A stretch of DNA of 64,000 nucleotides from Nocardioides sp. cx-173 (GTDB lineage: Bacteria; Actinomycetota; Actinomycetes; Propionibacteriales; Nocardioidaceae), in contig NZ_CP088262.1 in NCBI RefSeq assembly GCF_021117365.1, forward strand, positions 2,375,001-2,439,000, read 5' to 3'. Both the position numbers and the translations under genes were made by a program. The notes below the pieces were generated by a model, which was given only the letters and a program-made list of their open reading frames with translations, did no database searches and was not told the DNA's origin. This document shows, one piece after another, positions 1 to 9,932 of this stretch (position 1 is the stretch's first letter; each line of letters opens with the position of its first letter).

Positions 1-229
1 GGGCGGCGTACTTGACCGAGAGCCGGTCGCCGTCGACGAGGGTCTGGACCGAGCGCAGGTCGGTGAACGGCGGGCAGACCACCACCTCGACCTTGCCGTA
101 GTCGTGGCGCTTGTCCGACAGCGTCCACGCGAGCTTCTGGACGAGCACCACCGCTTCCTGGTGGTTGAGGTTCATCTTCCAGTTGCCCGCCATGAGCGGC
201 GTGCGGCCGGGAGCCTTCGAGTCAGCCAT
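1..229 (-). CDS. tpiA: Triose-phosphate isomerase, N-terminal part
   Basis: This is the start of a gene that runs off the left edge; about 76 codons are present. The enzyme interconverts dihydroxyacetone phosphate and glyceraldehyde 3-phosphate in the cytoplasm. The N-terminus shows the family motif MAGNWKMN, with the Asn and Lys that bind substrate, followed by [10 protein letters not shown], the second beta strand. The ATG start lies 3 nt after the pgk stop, so gap, pgk and tpiA read as one glycolytic operon on the minus strand. Most of the enzyme, including the catalytic His and Glu, is outside the window. Confidence 0.93.
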   Translation of the reverse strand, partial: MADSKAPGRTPLMAGNWKMNLNHQEAVVLVQKLAWTLSDKRHDYGKVEVVVCPPFTDLRSVQTLVDGDRLSVKYAA

Positions 230-232
230 GGG

Positions 233-1456
233 TCAGTCCTCCAGGACGGTGATGCCGGGCAGTTCCTTGCCCTCGAGGTACTCCAGGCTGGCCCCACCAC
301 CGGTGGAGATGTGCCCGAAGGCGGCTTCGTCGAAGCCCAGGGTGCGGACGGCGGCGGCGGAGTCGCCACCACCGACCACGGAGAGTCCGTCGATCTCGGT
401 CAGCGCCTGGGCCACCGCGCGGGTGCCGTCGGCGAAGGCCGCGACCTCGAAGACCCCCATCGGCCCGTTCCAGAAGACGGTGCGAGCCGACTGCAGGGCG
501 GCGGCGAACGCCGCGCCCGACTCGGGACCGATGTCGAGTCCGAGCGCGTCGGCCGGGATCGCGGTGGCGGGCACGACCTGCGGGTGCGGCTCGACGTCGC
601 CCGAGGGGAACGCGGTGTCCACGACGATGTCGGTGGGCAGCACGATCTCCACGCCGGACTCCTCGGCCCGGGCAAGGTAGGACCGGCACACGTCCAGCTG
701 GTCCTCCTCGAGCAGACTCTTGCCGACCTCGTGGCCCTGGGCCTTGAGGAAGGTGAAGACCATGCCGCCGCCGATGAGCAGCTTGTCGGCCTTGCCGAGC
801 AGGTTGTCGATGACACCGAGCTTGTCGGAGACCTTCGAGCCGCCGAGCACGACGACGTAGGGCCGCTCGGGGTCGACGGTCAGCCGGCGCAGGACCTCGA
901 TCTCCTGGGCGACCAGGCCGCCCATGGCGTGCGGCAGCCGCTGGGCGACGTCGTAGACGCTGGCCTGCTTGCGGTGGACGACGCCGAAGCCGTCGGAGAC
1001 GAACGCGTCGGCCAGGGCCGCGAGCTGGTCGGCGAAGGCGCCGCGCTCGGCCTCGTCCTTGCTGGTCTCGCCGGCGTTGAAGCGGACGTTCTCGAGGAGC
1101 GCGACCTCGCCGTCACCGAGCCCGGCGACGGTCTCCTGGGCCGACTCGCCCACCGTGTCGGTGGCGAACGCGACCGGGGCGCCGAGCAGCTCGCCGAGCC
1201 GGTCCGCGACCGGGCGCAGCGAGTAGGCGGGGTCCGGGGAGCCCTTGGGCCGTCCCAGGTGGGCGGTGACGACCACCCGCGCGCCGGCCTCGGCCAGCGC
1301 GCGGATGGTCGGGACGCTCGCCCGGATCCGGCCGTCGTCGGTGATGACTCGGTGATCATCGGGGCCGTCGAGGGGCACGTTCAGGTCCGAGCGGACCAGC
1401 ACGCGCCTGCCGCGAACGTCACCCAGCACGTCGATCGGCGAGGAGAGGTCGCTCAC
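233..1456 (-). CDS. pgk: Phosphoglycerate kinase
   Basis: The 407-residue protein has normal family length. It transfers phosphate from 1,3-bisphosphoglycerate to ADP in glycolysis. Seen in the sequence are the substrate-binding motif RSDLNVPLD near residue 23, the AHLGRPKG motif near residue 65, KVSDKLGVI in the hinge region, and the Gly-rich GGGDSAAAV nucleotide motif near the C-terminus. The start is GTG, with only 1 nt between it and the gap stop, which points to translational coupling. It is the middle gene of the gap-pgk-tpiA operon. Confidence 0.96.
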   Translation of the reverse strand: MSDLSSPIDVLGDVRGRRVLVRSDLNVPLDGPDDHRVITDDGRIRASVPTIRALAEAGARVVVTAHLGRPKGSPDPAYSLRPVADRLGELLGAPVAFATDTVGESAQETVAGLGDGEVALLENVRFNAGETSKDEAERGAFADQLAALADAFVSDGFGVVHRKQASVYDVAQRLPHAMGGLVAQEIEVLRRLTVDPERPYVVVLGGSKVSDKLGVIDNLLGKADKLLIGGGMVFTFLKAQGHEVGKSLLEEDQLDVCRSYLARAEESGVEIVLPTDIVVDTAFPSGDVEPHPQVVPATAIPADALGLDIGPESGAAFAAALQSARTVFWNGPMGVFEVAAFADGTRAVAQALTEIDGLSVVGGGDSAAAVRTLGFDEAAFGHISTGGGASLEYLEGKELPGITVLED

Positions 1457-1457
1457 G

Positions 1458-2605
<1,148 letters not shown>

Positions 2606-2611
2606 CCGGGC

Positions 2612-3598
2612 TCAGCCCTCGTCGGCGAGCATCTCCGGGGTCAGCGAGGACTCGGTGTCGGGGATCCCGAGCTCCTCCGCGCGCTTGTCGGCCATGGCCA
2701 ACAGCCGCCGGATGCGGCCGGCGATCGCGTCCTTGGTGAGCACCGGCTCGTGCAGCTGGCCGAGCTCCTCGAGCGAGGCCTGCTTGTGCTCGAGGCGCAG
2801 GGACCCGGCCAGCTTGAGGTGGTCGGGGATCTCGTCGCCGAGGATCTCCAGCGCGCGCTCGACGCGGGCCCCGGCGGCCACGGCGGCGCGTGCGGAGCGG
2901 CGCAGGTTGGCGTCGTCGAAGTTGGCCAGGCGGTTGGCCGTGGCTCGCACCTCGCGCCGCATCCGGCGCTCCTCCCAGGCCATGAGCGACTCGTGGGCGC
3001 CCAGGCGCGTCAGCAGCTGCCCGATCGCGTCGCCGTCGCGGATCACGACCCGGTCGACCCCGCGCACCTCGCGCGCCTTGGCCTGGATGCCGAGACGACG
3101 CGCGACGCCGACCAGGGCGAGGCCGGCCTCGGGTCCCGGGCAGGTCACCTCGAGCGAGGAGGACCGGCCCGGCTCGGTGAGCGAGCCGTGGGCGAGGAAG
3201 GCGCCGCGCCAGGCGGCGACGGCGTCGCAGCCCCCGCCGGACACGACGGCGGGCGGCAGGCCGCGCACCGGTCGCCCGCGCTGGTCGATCAGTCCGGTCT
3301 GGCGCGCGAGCGCCTCGCCGTCCTTGGTCACGCGCACGAGGTAGCGGCTGCCCTTGCGGATGCCCGCGCCCTGCACCATCACCACGTCGGAGCTGTGGCC
3401 GTAGACCTCGGCGATGTCCTTGCGCAGCCGCCGCGCGGCGGCGCCGGTGTCCAGCTCGGCCTCGACGACGATCCTGCCGCTCACGATGTGGAGCCCGCCG
3501 GCGAACCTCAGCATGGAGGCGACTTCCGCCTTGCGGCAGCAGGTCTTCGTGATCGGGGTGCTGGACAACTCCGCCTTCACCTGGGCCGTCATCGCCAT
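2612..3598 (-). CDS. whiA: WhiA, DNA-binding regulator
   Basis: WhiA is a conserved Gram-positive DNA-binding protein that controls sporulation septation in Streptomyces and division or metabolism elsewhere. The 328 residues match the family length: an N-terminal domain related to LAGLIDADG endonucleases ([17 protein letters not shown] near residue 20), a middle domain, and a C-terminal helix-turn-helix containing [20 protein letters not shown]. The start ATG GCG ATG is preceded by AAGGA. It follows yvcK, the usual rapZ-yvcK-whiA order. Confidence 0.94.
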   Translation of the reverse strand: MAMTAQVKAELSSTPITKTCCRKAEVASMLRFAGGLHIVSGRIVVEAELDTGAAARRLRKDIAEVYGHSSDVVMVQGAGIRKGSRYLVRVTKDGEALARQTGLIDQRGRPVRGLPPAVVSGGGCDAVAAWRGAFLAHGSLTEPGRSSSLEVTCPGPEAGLALVGVARRLGIQAKAREVRGVDRVVIRDGDAIGQLLTRLGAHESLMAWEERRMRREVRATANRLANFDDANLRRSARAAVAAGARVERALEILGDEIPDHLKLAGSLRLEHKQASLEELGQLHEPVLTKDAIAGRIRRLLAMADKRAEELGIPDTESSLTPEMLADEG

Positions 3599-3654
3599 GC
3601 GCCGATCCTTGCACGCGAGTCAATCACCCTCGGGGGCAGGCCTCGTCGCGCCGC

Positions 3655-4608
3655 TCAGGCCCCGCTCATGATCCGGGCGTAGGCCGCGGCCAGCTTCTCC
3701 GGGTCGTGGCGGGCGGTGCCGTCGTCGAGCATCACGTCGTCCAGCACCAGGCGGGCGCCGTACGAGGTCACGGCCCGCTCGAGCTCGTCGGCCTCGTCCC
3801 CCAGCGACCGGGGGTCGGCGAGCACGACGTGGGGCCGCAGGTCCGGGGCGTGCTCGACGAGCACCGCGAGGTGCTCGGCCGGGCCGAACCCGTCGGTCTC
3901 CCCCGCCTGCTCCTCGAGGTTGAGCACCACGATCAGCCGGGCGTCGCTGGTGACGATCGCCTCGCAGAGCTCGCGGACCATCAGGTGCGGGATGACGGAG
4001 GTGAACCACGAGCCCGGGCCCAGGACCAGCCAGTCGGCGGCCCGCACCGCCGCGACGGACTCGGGGCACACCTGGGGGTCCGGGGGCTCCAGCGCGATCG
4101 AGGCGATGCGGCCGGCGGTCGAGGCGACCTCGACCTGGCCGCGCACCGTCACGAGGCGGTCCGGCTCGAGTCCCTCCACCTCGGCGGTGATGACCAGGGG
4201 TGTCAGAGCCATGGGCAGCACCCGGCCCTTGGCCCCGAGCAGCCGGCCCACCCAGTCCAGCGCGTCGACATGGTCGCCGAGCAGCTCCCAGAGGCTGACG
4301 ATCAGCAGGTTGCCCACGACGTGGCCGCGCATCTCGCCGGCACCCTGGAACCGGTGCTGGAGCACGCGCGACCAGGTGACGTCCCAGGCGCCCTCGCCGC
4401 AGAGCGCGGCAAGAGCCATCCGCAGGTCTCCGGGCGGCAGCACCCCGAACTCACCGCGCAGCCGCCCCGACGAGCCGCCGTCGTCGGCCACGGTCACCAC
4501 CGCGGTGAGGTCGTCGACGGTCAGGTCGTCGACGAGGAGCCGCAGCGCCGTGAGCGAGGCGAACAGGCCGTGGCCGCCCCCGAAGGCCACCACCGACTGG
4601 GCACGCAC
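3655..4608 (-). CDS. yvcK: YvcK-type UDP-sugar-binding protein (gluconeogenesis factor family)
   Basis: The 317-residue protein belongs to the CofD/YvcK family. Members are needed for growth on gluconeogenic carbon and for peptidoglycan synthesis, and bind UDP-GlcNAc. Visible motifs are VAFGGGHGLFASL at the N-terminus, VADDGGSSGRLR near residue 45 and PPGDLRMALAALC. Start is GTG, 6 nt after the rapZ stop, with a purine-rich run just before it. It lies between rapZ and whiA in one operon. Confidence 0.94.
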   Translation of the reverse strand: MRAQSVVAFGGGHGLFASLTALRLLVDDLTVDDLTAVVTVADDGGSSGRLRGEFGVLPPGDLRMALAALCGEGAWDVTWSRVLQHRFQGAGEMRGHVVGNLLIVSLWELLGDHVDALDWVGRLLGAKGRVLPMALTPLVITAEVEGLEPDRLVTVRGQVEVASTAGRIASIALEPPDPQVCPESVAAVRAADWLVLGPGSWFTSVIPHLMVRELCEAIVTSDARLIVVLNLEEQAGETDGFGPAEHLAVLVEHAPDLRPHVVLADPRSLGDEADELERAVTSYGARLVLDDVMLDDGTARHDPEKLAAAYARIMSGA

Positions 4609-4614
4609 GCCCCC

Positions 4615-5502
4615 TCACTCCCGGCCGAGGTCGCGGTGGGTCACGCGGACCTCGAGCCCCTCGGCGGCCAGGCGGCGGCCGATCTCCTCGCTCATCGCGA
4701 CGCTGCGGTGCTTGCCGCCCGTGCAGCCGACCGCGACGCGCATGAACCGCTTGCCCTCGCGCAGGTAGCCCTCGGCCACGCCCGCGAGGACCGGGACGTA
4801 GCCGTCCAGGAACTCCTCGGCGCCCTTCTGGGCCCGCACGTAGTCGGAGACCGGGGCGTCGCGCCCGGTGCTCGCGCGCAGCTCGGGCACCCAGAACGGG
4901 TTGGGCAGGAAGCGCATGTCGGCGACGAAGTCCGCGTCGACGGGGATGCCGTACTTGAAGCCGAAGCTGATGACGTTGACGCTCAGCCGCATGGTCACCG
5001 GCGAGCCGAACGCCTCGCCGATCCGGTCGGTCAGCTGGTGCACGTTGAGGCTGGTGGTGTCGATCACCAGGTCGGCGTCGCTGCGCAGGTCGGCGAGCAC
5101 CTGCCGCTCGCGTTGCAGGCCGTCCAGCAGCCGGCCGCTGCCCTGCAGCGGGTGCGGGCGGCGCGCGGCCTCCTGGCGACGGACGAGCACGTCGTCGGCC
5201 GCGTCCAGGAACACCAGCGTCGTACGCCGCCCGATCGCGCCCTGGGCGAGGTTGGCGTGCAGCGTGTGGAAGAAGGACCCGGAGCGCACGTCGACCACGA
5301 CCGCGATCCCCTGCGCGGCGCCGACGCCGTCGTCGACGAGCTTGACCACGTCGGGCAGCAGGCTCGGGGGCAGGTTGTCGACCACGTAGAAGCCGAGGTC
5401 CTCCAGCTCCTTGGCCGCGGTGCTGCGCCCCGCGCCGGTCATCCCGGTCACGACGACGAGCTCACCCGGGTGGGCCGCGTCCACGTCACCTGCGTGCGTC
5501 AT
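4615..5502 (-). CDS. rapZ: RapZ-family nucleotide-binding protein
   Basis: The 295-residue protein is the YvcJ/RapZ type. In E. coli RapZ binds the sRNA GlmZ and tunes glucosamine-6-phosphate synthesis; in Gram-positives it is a nucleotide-hydrolysing protein of less clear role. The P-loop reads GMTGAGRST with Arg in place of Lys, a common actinobacterial form. The C-terminal domain contains VISFGFKYGIP, DMRFLPNPF and VGCTGGKHRSV. I chose the ATG that overlaps the uvrC stop as ATGA; the open frame upstream is antisense-like noise inside uvrC. Confidence 0.93.
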   Translation of the reverse strand: MTHAGDVDAAHPGELVVVTGMTGAGRSTAAKELEDLGFYVVDNLPPSLLPDVVKLVDDGVGAAQGIAVVVDVRSGSFFHTLHANLAQGAIGRRTTLVFLDAADDVLVRRQEAARRPHPLQGSGRLLDGLQRERQVLADLRSDADLVIDTTSLNVHQLTDRIGEAFGSPVTMRLSVNVISFGFKYGIPVDADFVADMRFLPNPFWVPELRASTGRDAPVSDYVRAQKGAEEFLDGYVPVLAGVAEGYLREGKRFMRVAVGCTGGKHRSVAMSEEIGRRLAAEGLEVRVTHRDLGRE

Positions 5503-7508
5503 CAGGACTCCTCGATCTCGCCGGTGGCGGTGTTGACGGAGACAGTCTTGCCGGTCGCCGGCCCCTGGGCCACGGCGTCCTTGATCGCGGTCGCGGTGCG
5601 CTCCCCGATGCCCGGCACCATCGCGATCTCCTCGACCGACGCGAGCCGGAGCTTCTTGAGCGACCCGAAGTGCTTGAGCAGCGTCTTGCGGCGCACCTCG
5701 CCGAGGCCGGGTACGTCGTCGAGGAGGCTCTCCACCATCGTCTTGGAGCGCCGCGAGCGGTGGTGGGTGATCGCGAACCGGTGCGCCTCGTCGCGCACCC
5801 GCTGGAGCAGGTAGAGCCCCTCGGAGGACCGCGCCAGGATGACCGGGTCCTCCTGACCGGGCACCCACACCTCCTCCAGACGCTTGGCGAGCCCCACGAC
5901 CGGGATGTCCACGATCCCGAGCTCGTCGAGCGCCTGCTGGGCCGCGGCGACCTGCGGTGGCCCGCCGTCGACGACCACCAGGCCGGGCGCATAGGCGAAC
6001 TTGCGGGGCCGGCCGGTCTCGGGGTCGACCAGCATCGGCCCGTTCTCGGTGGCGACCTCCTGGCTGCGGGCCTGCTCGTCGAGGAGCCGGCGGAAGCGTC
6101 GGGTGATGACCTCGTGCATGGACGCGACGTCGTTCTGGCCCTCGACGCCGCGGATCACGAAGCGGCGGTACTCGCCCTTGCGTGCCAGCCCGTCCTCGAA
6201 GACGACCATCGAGGCGACCACCTCGGTGCCCTGCAGGTTGGAGACGTCGTAGCACTCGATGCGCAGCGGCACCTCGTCGAGGTCGAGCGCCTGCTGGATC
6301 TCCTCCAGTGCCCGGTTGCGGGTCGTCAGGTCGCTGGCCCGCCGGGTCTTGTGCAGCACGAGCACCTGGCCGGCGTTGCGGGCGACGGTCTCCTGCAGCG
6401 TCTTCTTGTCCCCGCGCTGCGGCACCCGGATCTGCACCCGGCTGCCGCGCAGGTCGCTGAGGAGCGCCTCGAACGTCGCCACGTCCGGCGGCAGCGCCGG
6501 CACCAGGATCTCGCGCGGGATGGTGCTCGCCCCCTCATCGGGCAGCGTGCCGGCATAGAGCTGGAGCAGGAAGTCCTCGACGAGCTCGGGGGTGCCGCCC
6601 TCGTCGACGCGGTCGGCGACCCAGCCTCGCTGGCCACGGATCCGGCCGCCGCGGACGTAGAAGATCTGCACGGCCACCTCGAGCGGGTCCTCGGCCAGGG
6701 CGATCACGTCGGCGTCGGCACCGTCGCCCAGGACGACGGCCTGCTTCTCCAGCGCCTTCTCCAGCGCCCCGAGGTCGTCGCGCAGCCGGGCCGCACGCTC
6801 GTAGTCCTGCGCGTCCGAGGCGGCGTACATCTCCTTCTCGATGCGGCGGACGAACGGCCGGGTCTGCCCGCCCATGAAGTCGCAGAAGTCGTCGACGATC
6901 GCGCGGTGCTCCTCGGCCGACACCTGCCCGACGCAGGGCGCGGAGCACTTGCCGATGTAGCCGAGCAGGCACGGCCGCCCGATCTGCGCGGAGCGCTTGA
7001 AGACCCCGTTGCTGCACGAGCGCATCGGGAAGACCCGCAGCAGGACGTCGACGGTCTCGCGGATCGCCCACGCGTGGCTGTAGGGACCGAAGTAGCGGGT
7101 GCCCTTGCGCTTGGCGCCACGGCCGACCATGACCCGCGGGAACTCCTCGCCGACCGTCACCGCGAGCCAGGGATAGGACTTGTCGTCGCGGTACTTGACG
7201 TTGAAGCGCGGGTCGAACTCCTTGATCCAGGAGTACTCCAGCTGCAGCGCCTCGACCTCGGTGTTGACGACCGTCCACTCCACGCTGGCGGCCGTGGTCA
7301 CCATCGTGGCGGTGCGCTGGTGCAGGTTGCCGACGTCCTGGAAGTACGACGACAGCCGGGCGCGCAGGTTCTTCGCCTTGCCGACGTAGACGACCCGCCC
7401 CTGGGCGTCGCGGAAGCGGTAGACCCCCGGCTGGGTCGGGATCGAGGCCGGCTCCGGCCGGTAGGACAGCGGCCCGCGGGAGGCACGGGACGGGCGGGGC
7501 GGTGGCAC
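5502..7508 (-). CDS. uvrC: UvrABC excinuclease subunit C
   Basis: This 668-residue subunit makes the two incisions around bulky DNA lesions after UvrA/UvrB loading. Domains in order are GIY-YIG endonuclease (GVYRFRD and [14 protein letters not shown], residues 28-60), a Cys-containing region, a UVR motif near 210-245, the RNase H-like UvrC domain ([20 protein letters not shown]) and a C-terminal helix-hairpin-helix. Start is GTG with a TAGGGT hexamer exactly 6 nt upstream, suggesting a leaderless message. No SOS box was seen here, unlike at uvrA. Confidence 0.96.
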   Translation of the reverse strand: MPPPRPSRASRGPLSYRPEPASIPTQPGVYRFRDAQGRVVYVGKAKNLRARLSSYFQDVGNLHQRTATMVTTAASVEWTVVNTEVEALQLEYSWIKEFDPRFNVKYRDDKSYPWLAVTVGEEFPRVMVGRGAKRKGTRYFGPYSHAWAIRETVDVLLRVFPMRSCSNGVFKRSAQIGRPCLLGYIGKCSAPCVGQVSAEEHRAIVDDFCDFMGGQTRPFVRRIEKEMYAASDAQDYERAARLRDDLGALEKALEKQAVVLGDGADADVIALAEDPLEVAVQIFYVRGGRIRGQRGWVADRVDEGGTPELVEDFLLQLYAGTLPDEGASTIPREILVPALPPDVATFEALLSDLRGSRVQIRVPQRGDKKTLQETVARNAGQVLVLHKTRRASDLTTRNRALEEIQQALDLDEVPLRIECYDVSNLQGTEVVASMVVFEDGLARKGEYRRFVIRGVEGQNDVASMHEVITRRFRRLLDEQARSQEVATENGPMLVDPETGRPRKFAYAPGLVVVDGGPPQVAAAQQALDELGIVDIPVVGLAKRLEEVWVPGQEDPVILARSSEGLYLLQRVRDEAHRFAITHHRSRRSKTMVESLLDDVPGLGEVRRKTLLKHFGSLKKLRLASVEEIAMVPGIGERTATAIKDAVAQGPATGKTVSVNTATGEIEES

Positions 7509-7520
7509 GCCCCAACCCTA
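7509..7520 (-). promoter_or_regulatory. Leaderless-type promoter of uvrC
   Basis: TAGGGT (7515-7520) is followed by exactly 6 nt and the GTG start, so transcription should begin at the start codon. Confidence 0.6.
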
Positions 7521-7577
7521 CGGTCCGCCGGGGACATGCCGTCGGAGTGGCAACTTCCTCAGCATTGTCGCCTGACT

Positions 7578-7589
7578 TACTATGCTTTC
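7578..7589 (+). promoter_or_regulatory. Leaderless-type promoter of TPR gene
   Basis: TACTAT (7578-7583) is followed by 6 nt and ATG. This supports the start at 7590 over the in-frame ATG at 7536. Confidence 0.6.
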
Positions 7590-8888
7590 ATGCACTGTCG
7601 TGACCGCTACGGGCTCCGGCTCACCACGTCGGACGTCGCCGCCGACTCCTACAACCGCGGTGTGGGCGACCTGCTGCGGCTGCGCGCAGGCGCCGTGGCG
7701 GCCATCGCGAGCTCCGTGGTGCACGACCCGACCTTCGCGCTGGGCCACGCGGCGCTGGCGCTGCTCGGGCACGACCTGTGCGCACCCGTCGACGTCCAGG
7801 GCCGGATGCGCGACGCCGAGCGGCACGCCGCCCGGGCGACCGAGCGCGAGCGCAGCCACGTGCACGCGATCCTGTCGCACCTGCGCGGTGACTCCACGCC
7901 GGTCGTGCGCCACCTCGCGACCTACCCCGTCGACGCACTGCTGCTCTCGGCGGCGGTGCCGACCATCGCCTTCGCCGGGGTGACCGAGGTCCCGCAGCAG
8001 GCCTGGAACATCGTCGAGCGGGCGGCGCCGGCCTACGGCGACGACTGGTGGTACGCCGGCCTGCTGGCCTTCGTCCGCCAGGAGCAGGGCCGCTTCGACG
8101 AGGCGATGGAGCTCTCCTGCCGGTCACTGGAGGTCGAGCCGGGCGCCGGCCACTCCGCCCACGCCCGCGCCCACGCCCACTACGAGACCGGCGACCACCT
8201 GGCCGGCCTGACGTGGATGGACGCCTGGGTGACCGGCGACGGCGCCAGCATCGACAGCCTCAGCCACTTCTCCTGGCACGCCGCGCTGCACGAGCTGTCG
8301 CTCGGCAACCTGGACGCCGTCCGGGCGAGGTACGACGCCCAGCTGCGACCCGAGCACGGACTGGGCTGCCGGGCGCTGGTCGACAGTGGCTCGCTGCTGA
8401 TCCGCTGGGCGATGACCCCCGACGCCGAGGACGTCCCGGACCTCGACCGGGTCGCGCAGGTCGTCGGTCGTGACGTGCTGGAGCGGCCGTCCACGCCGTT
8501 CCTCGCCATGCACAGCGCGGTGACGCTGCTGGCGCTCGGCGACGGGGCCGGCCTGGAGCGCCTGGCGCGCTTCGCCGCCCGTCACCCGCACGCCACCCAG
8601 CGTGAGGTCGTCGCCCCCCTGACCGATGCACTGCGGGCGATGCACGCCGGGCGCCACGCGCGTGCGGCCGCCGCGCTCGGGACGCTCTCCCCCGCCATCG
8701 CGCGACTGGGTGGCTCGGACGCGCAGCGCGAGATCGTCGAGGAGGTGCGGATCGCGGCGCTCATCCGCGCGGGCCGGCTCGACGAGGCGCGCGAGCTCCT
8801 GGACCGGCGACTGGACCGCCGCACCTCCCCGCGCGACGAGCGCTGGCGCGAGGACTGCCTCCAGCCGGCGGCGGGCCGGTCCGGCTAG
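7590..8888 (+). CDS. TPR-type protein, TTC38-like
   Basis: This 432-residue protein is made almost entirely of Ala/Leu-rich helix pairs typical of tetratricopeptide-type repeats. The order of motifs (YGLRLTTSDVAADSYNRGV, then DPTFALGHAALALLGHD, then YPVDALLL and HYETGDHLAGLTWMDAW) resembles the TTC38 family, whose members in bacteria and animals have no settled function. There is no signal peptide or membrane segment, so it is probably cytoplasmic. It is transcribed divergently from uvrC from an 81-bp spacer and its TAG stop overlaps that of the convergent Rieske gene in a CTAG. Confidence 0.7.
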   Translation: MHCRDRYGLRLTTSDVAADSYNRGVGDLLRLRAGAVAAIASSVVHDPTFALGHAALALLGHDLCAPVDVQGRMRDAERHAARATERERSHVHAILSHLRGDSTPVVRHLATYPVDALLLSAAVPTIAFAGVTEVPQQAWNIVERAAPAYGDDWWYAGLLAFVRQEQGRFDEAMELSCRSLEVEPGAGHSAHARAHAHYETGDHLAGLTWMDAWVTGDGASIDSLSHFSWHAALHELSLGNLDAVRARYDAQLRPEHGLGCRALVDSGSLLIRWAMTPDAEDVPDLDRVAQVVGRDVLERPSTPFLAMHSAVTLLALGDGAGLERLARFAARHPHATQREVVAPLTDALRAMHAGRHARAAAALGTLSPAIARLGGSDAQREIVEEVRIAALIRAGRLDEARELLDRRLDRRTSPRDERWREDCLQPAAGRSG

Positions 8889-9319
8889 GCGGCGAGGATC
8901 TTGTCGCCCTGCACGTCGATGCTGACCTCGGCGAGGCCGGACCCGGCCGGCCCACCCTCGACCTTGCCGCTGTCCGCGGAGAACTCGCTGCCGTGGAAGC
9001 TGCAGTGGATGACGCCGTCCTCGACCGAGGTCACGACGTTGTTCTGGTGGGTGCAGACGGCACTGAAGGCCTTGAAGTCACCCTCGGTGGGCTGGGTGAT
9101 CACGACCTTCTCCGCGGTGAGGATGAGCCCGCCCCCGACCGGCACCTCGGAGGTGCTGGCCAGCTCCGCCCCGGCCTCGGGCTGGGCGCCGCCGTCTCCA
9201 CCGCCGCCGCCGTCGTCCGAGGAGCCGCCGCAGCCGGCGAGCGCGGCGGCGATCCCGATGGCGCCGAGACCGTGGAAGACGATGCGGCGGGTGGGCTGGA
9301 ACGTGGGCCTGTCGGACAT
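8885..9319 (-). CDS. Tat-exported Rieske lipoprotein (low-potential type)
   Basis: The 144-residue protein has a twin-arginine leader (QPTRRIVFHG) ending in a lipobox LAGC, a Gly/Asp-rich linker, and a small Rieske domain. Cluster motifs are CTHQNN and CSFHGSEF, giving the two Cys and two His that hold a [2Fe-2S] centre. The extra Cys pair that forms a disulfide in respiratory Rieske proteins is missing, which in known proteins goes with lower redox potential. I chose the ATG with GGAG upstream; a TTG at 9352 would overlap the gene before it. Role in electron transfer outside the membrane is inferred; the redox partner is unknown. Confidence 0.88.
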   Translation of the reverse strand: MSDRPTFQPTRRIVFHGLGAIGIAAALAGCGGSSDDGGGGGDGGAQPEAGAELASTSEVPVGGGLILTAEKVVITQPTEGDFKAFSAVCTHQNNVVTSVEDGVIHCSFHGSEFSADSGKVEGGPAGSGLAEVSIDVQGDKILAA

Positions 9320-9344
9320 GGGTGACTCCGGGTGCTGGAAGGGG

Positions 9345-9818
9345 TCAGGCAAGGCTGATCTGGTCGCCCTCGACGTTCAGCTCCACCGTGCCGAGCGGCT
9401 CGCTGGCCGGGCCTCCCTGAGGGGATCCGTCGGTGATCGAGAACGTGCTGGCGTGGCACGGGCAGTTGATGGTCTCGGTGACCTCGTTGACCGGGCAGCC
9501 GGCGTGGGTGCACTGGATGCTGAAGCCCTGGAAGGTGCCCGCGGTCGGCTGGGTGACGACGACACCCTCGTCGAGGAAGACCGCGCCACCTCCGACCGGG
9601 ATGTCCGCGGCGGTGGCGAAGGCACCGGCGGACGAGGCGGACCCGCTGGGCGTGGGCGTCGGGCTGGGTGAGCCCGGCGGGGACGGGGTGCTCGACCCGG
9701 CCGGGTCCCCCGCCGACGTACTGCCGTCGTTGCCGCACGCAGCGAGCACTGGCAGCGCCAGACCCACTCCTGCGGCTCCGGTGAGTGCCCGGCGCCTGCT
9801 GAGTCCCGATGCGGCCAT
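9345..9818 (-). CDS. Tat-exported Rieske lipoprotein (disulfide type)
   Basis: This 157-residue protein has a Tat leader (SRRRALTGAAG), a lipobox LAAC, a Ser/Pro/Thr-rich linker and a Rieske domain. Motifs are CTHAGCPV and CPCHASTF, so unlike its neighbour it keeps both disulfide cysteines. GGAGG precedes the ATG. It is followed after 25 nt by the second Rieske gene, and the two share the same leader-linker-domain plan, so they arose by duplication. No cytochrome b or oxygenase gene is adjacent. An inverted repeat lies in its upstream region. Confidence 0.88.
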   Translation of the reverse strand: MAASGLSRRRALTGAAGVGLALPVLAACGNDGSTSAGDPAGSSTPSPPGSPSPTPTPSGSASSAGAFATAADIPVGGGAVFLDEGVVVTQPTAGTFQGFSIQCTHAGCPVNEVTETINCPCHASTFSITDGSPQGGPASEPLGTVELNVEGDQISLA

Positions 9819-9840
9819 GAGAGGTACCTCCGAGAGCGGG

Positions 9841-9864
9841 GAGTAGTTGAAAGACACACTACTC
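9841..9864. promoter_or_regulatory. Inverted repeat upstream of Rieske pair
   Basis: GAGTAGT and ACTACTC form a perfect 7-bp inverted repeat around a 10-nt spacer (9848-9857), 23 nt before the Rieske start. It looks like an operator; no regulator is assigned. Confidence 0.4.
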
Positions 9865-9920
9865 ACCAAGATGAGAAGAGCATGAGAACGAGCCGCTACC
9901 TCCCTGTGAATCCGGAACGG

Positions 9921-9932
9921 TAGCCTGAGCCG
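9921..9932 (+). promoter_or_regulatory. Leaderless-type promoter
   Basis: TAGCCT (9921-9926), 6 nt, then GTG at 9933. Confidence 0.6.

Noticed and set aside
5670..7589. Very long plus-strand open frame running across uvrC into the TPR gene
   Set aside because: It is antisense to uvrC, rich in Arg/Gly/Val/Asp as expected from GC-rich shadow frames, and a leaderless promoter marks the real start at 7590.
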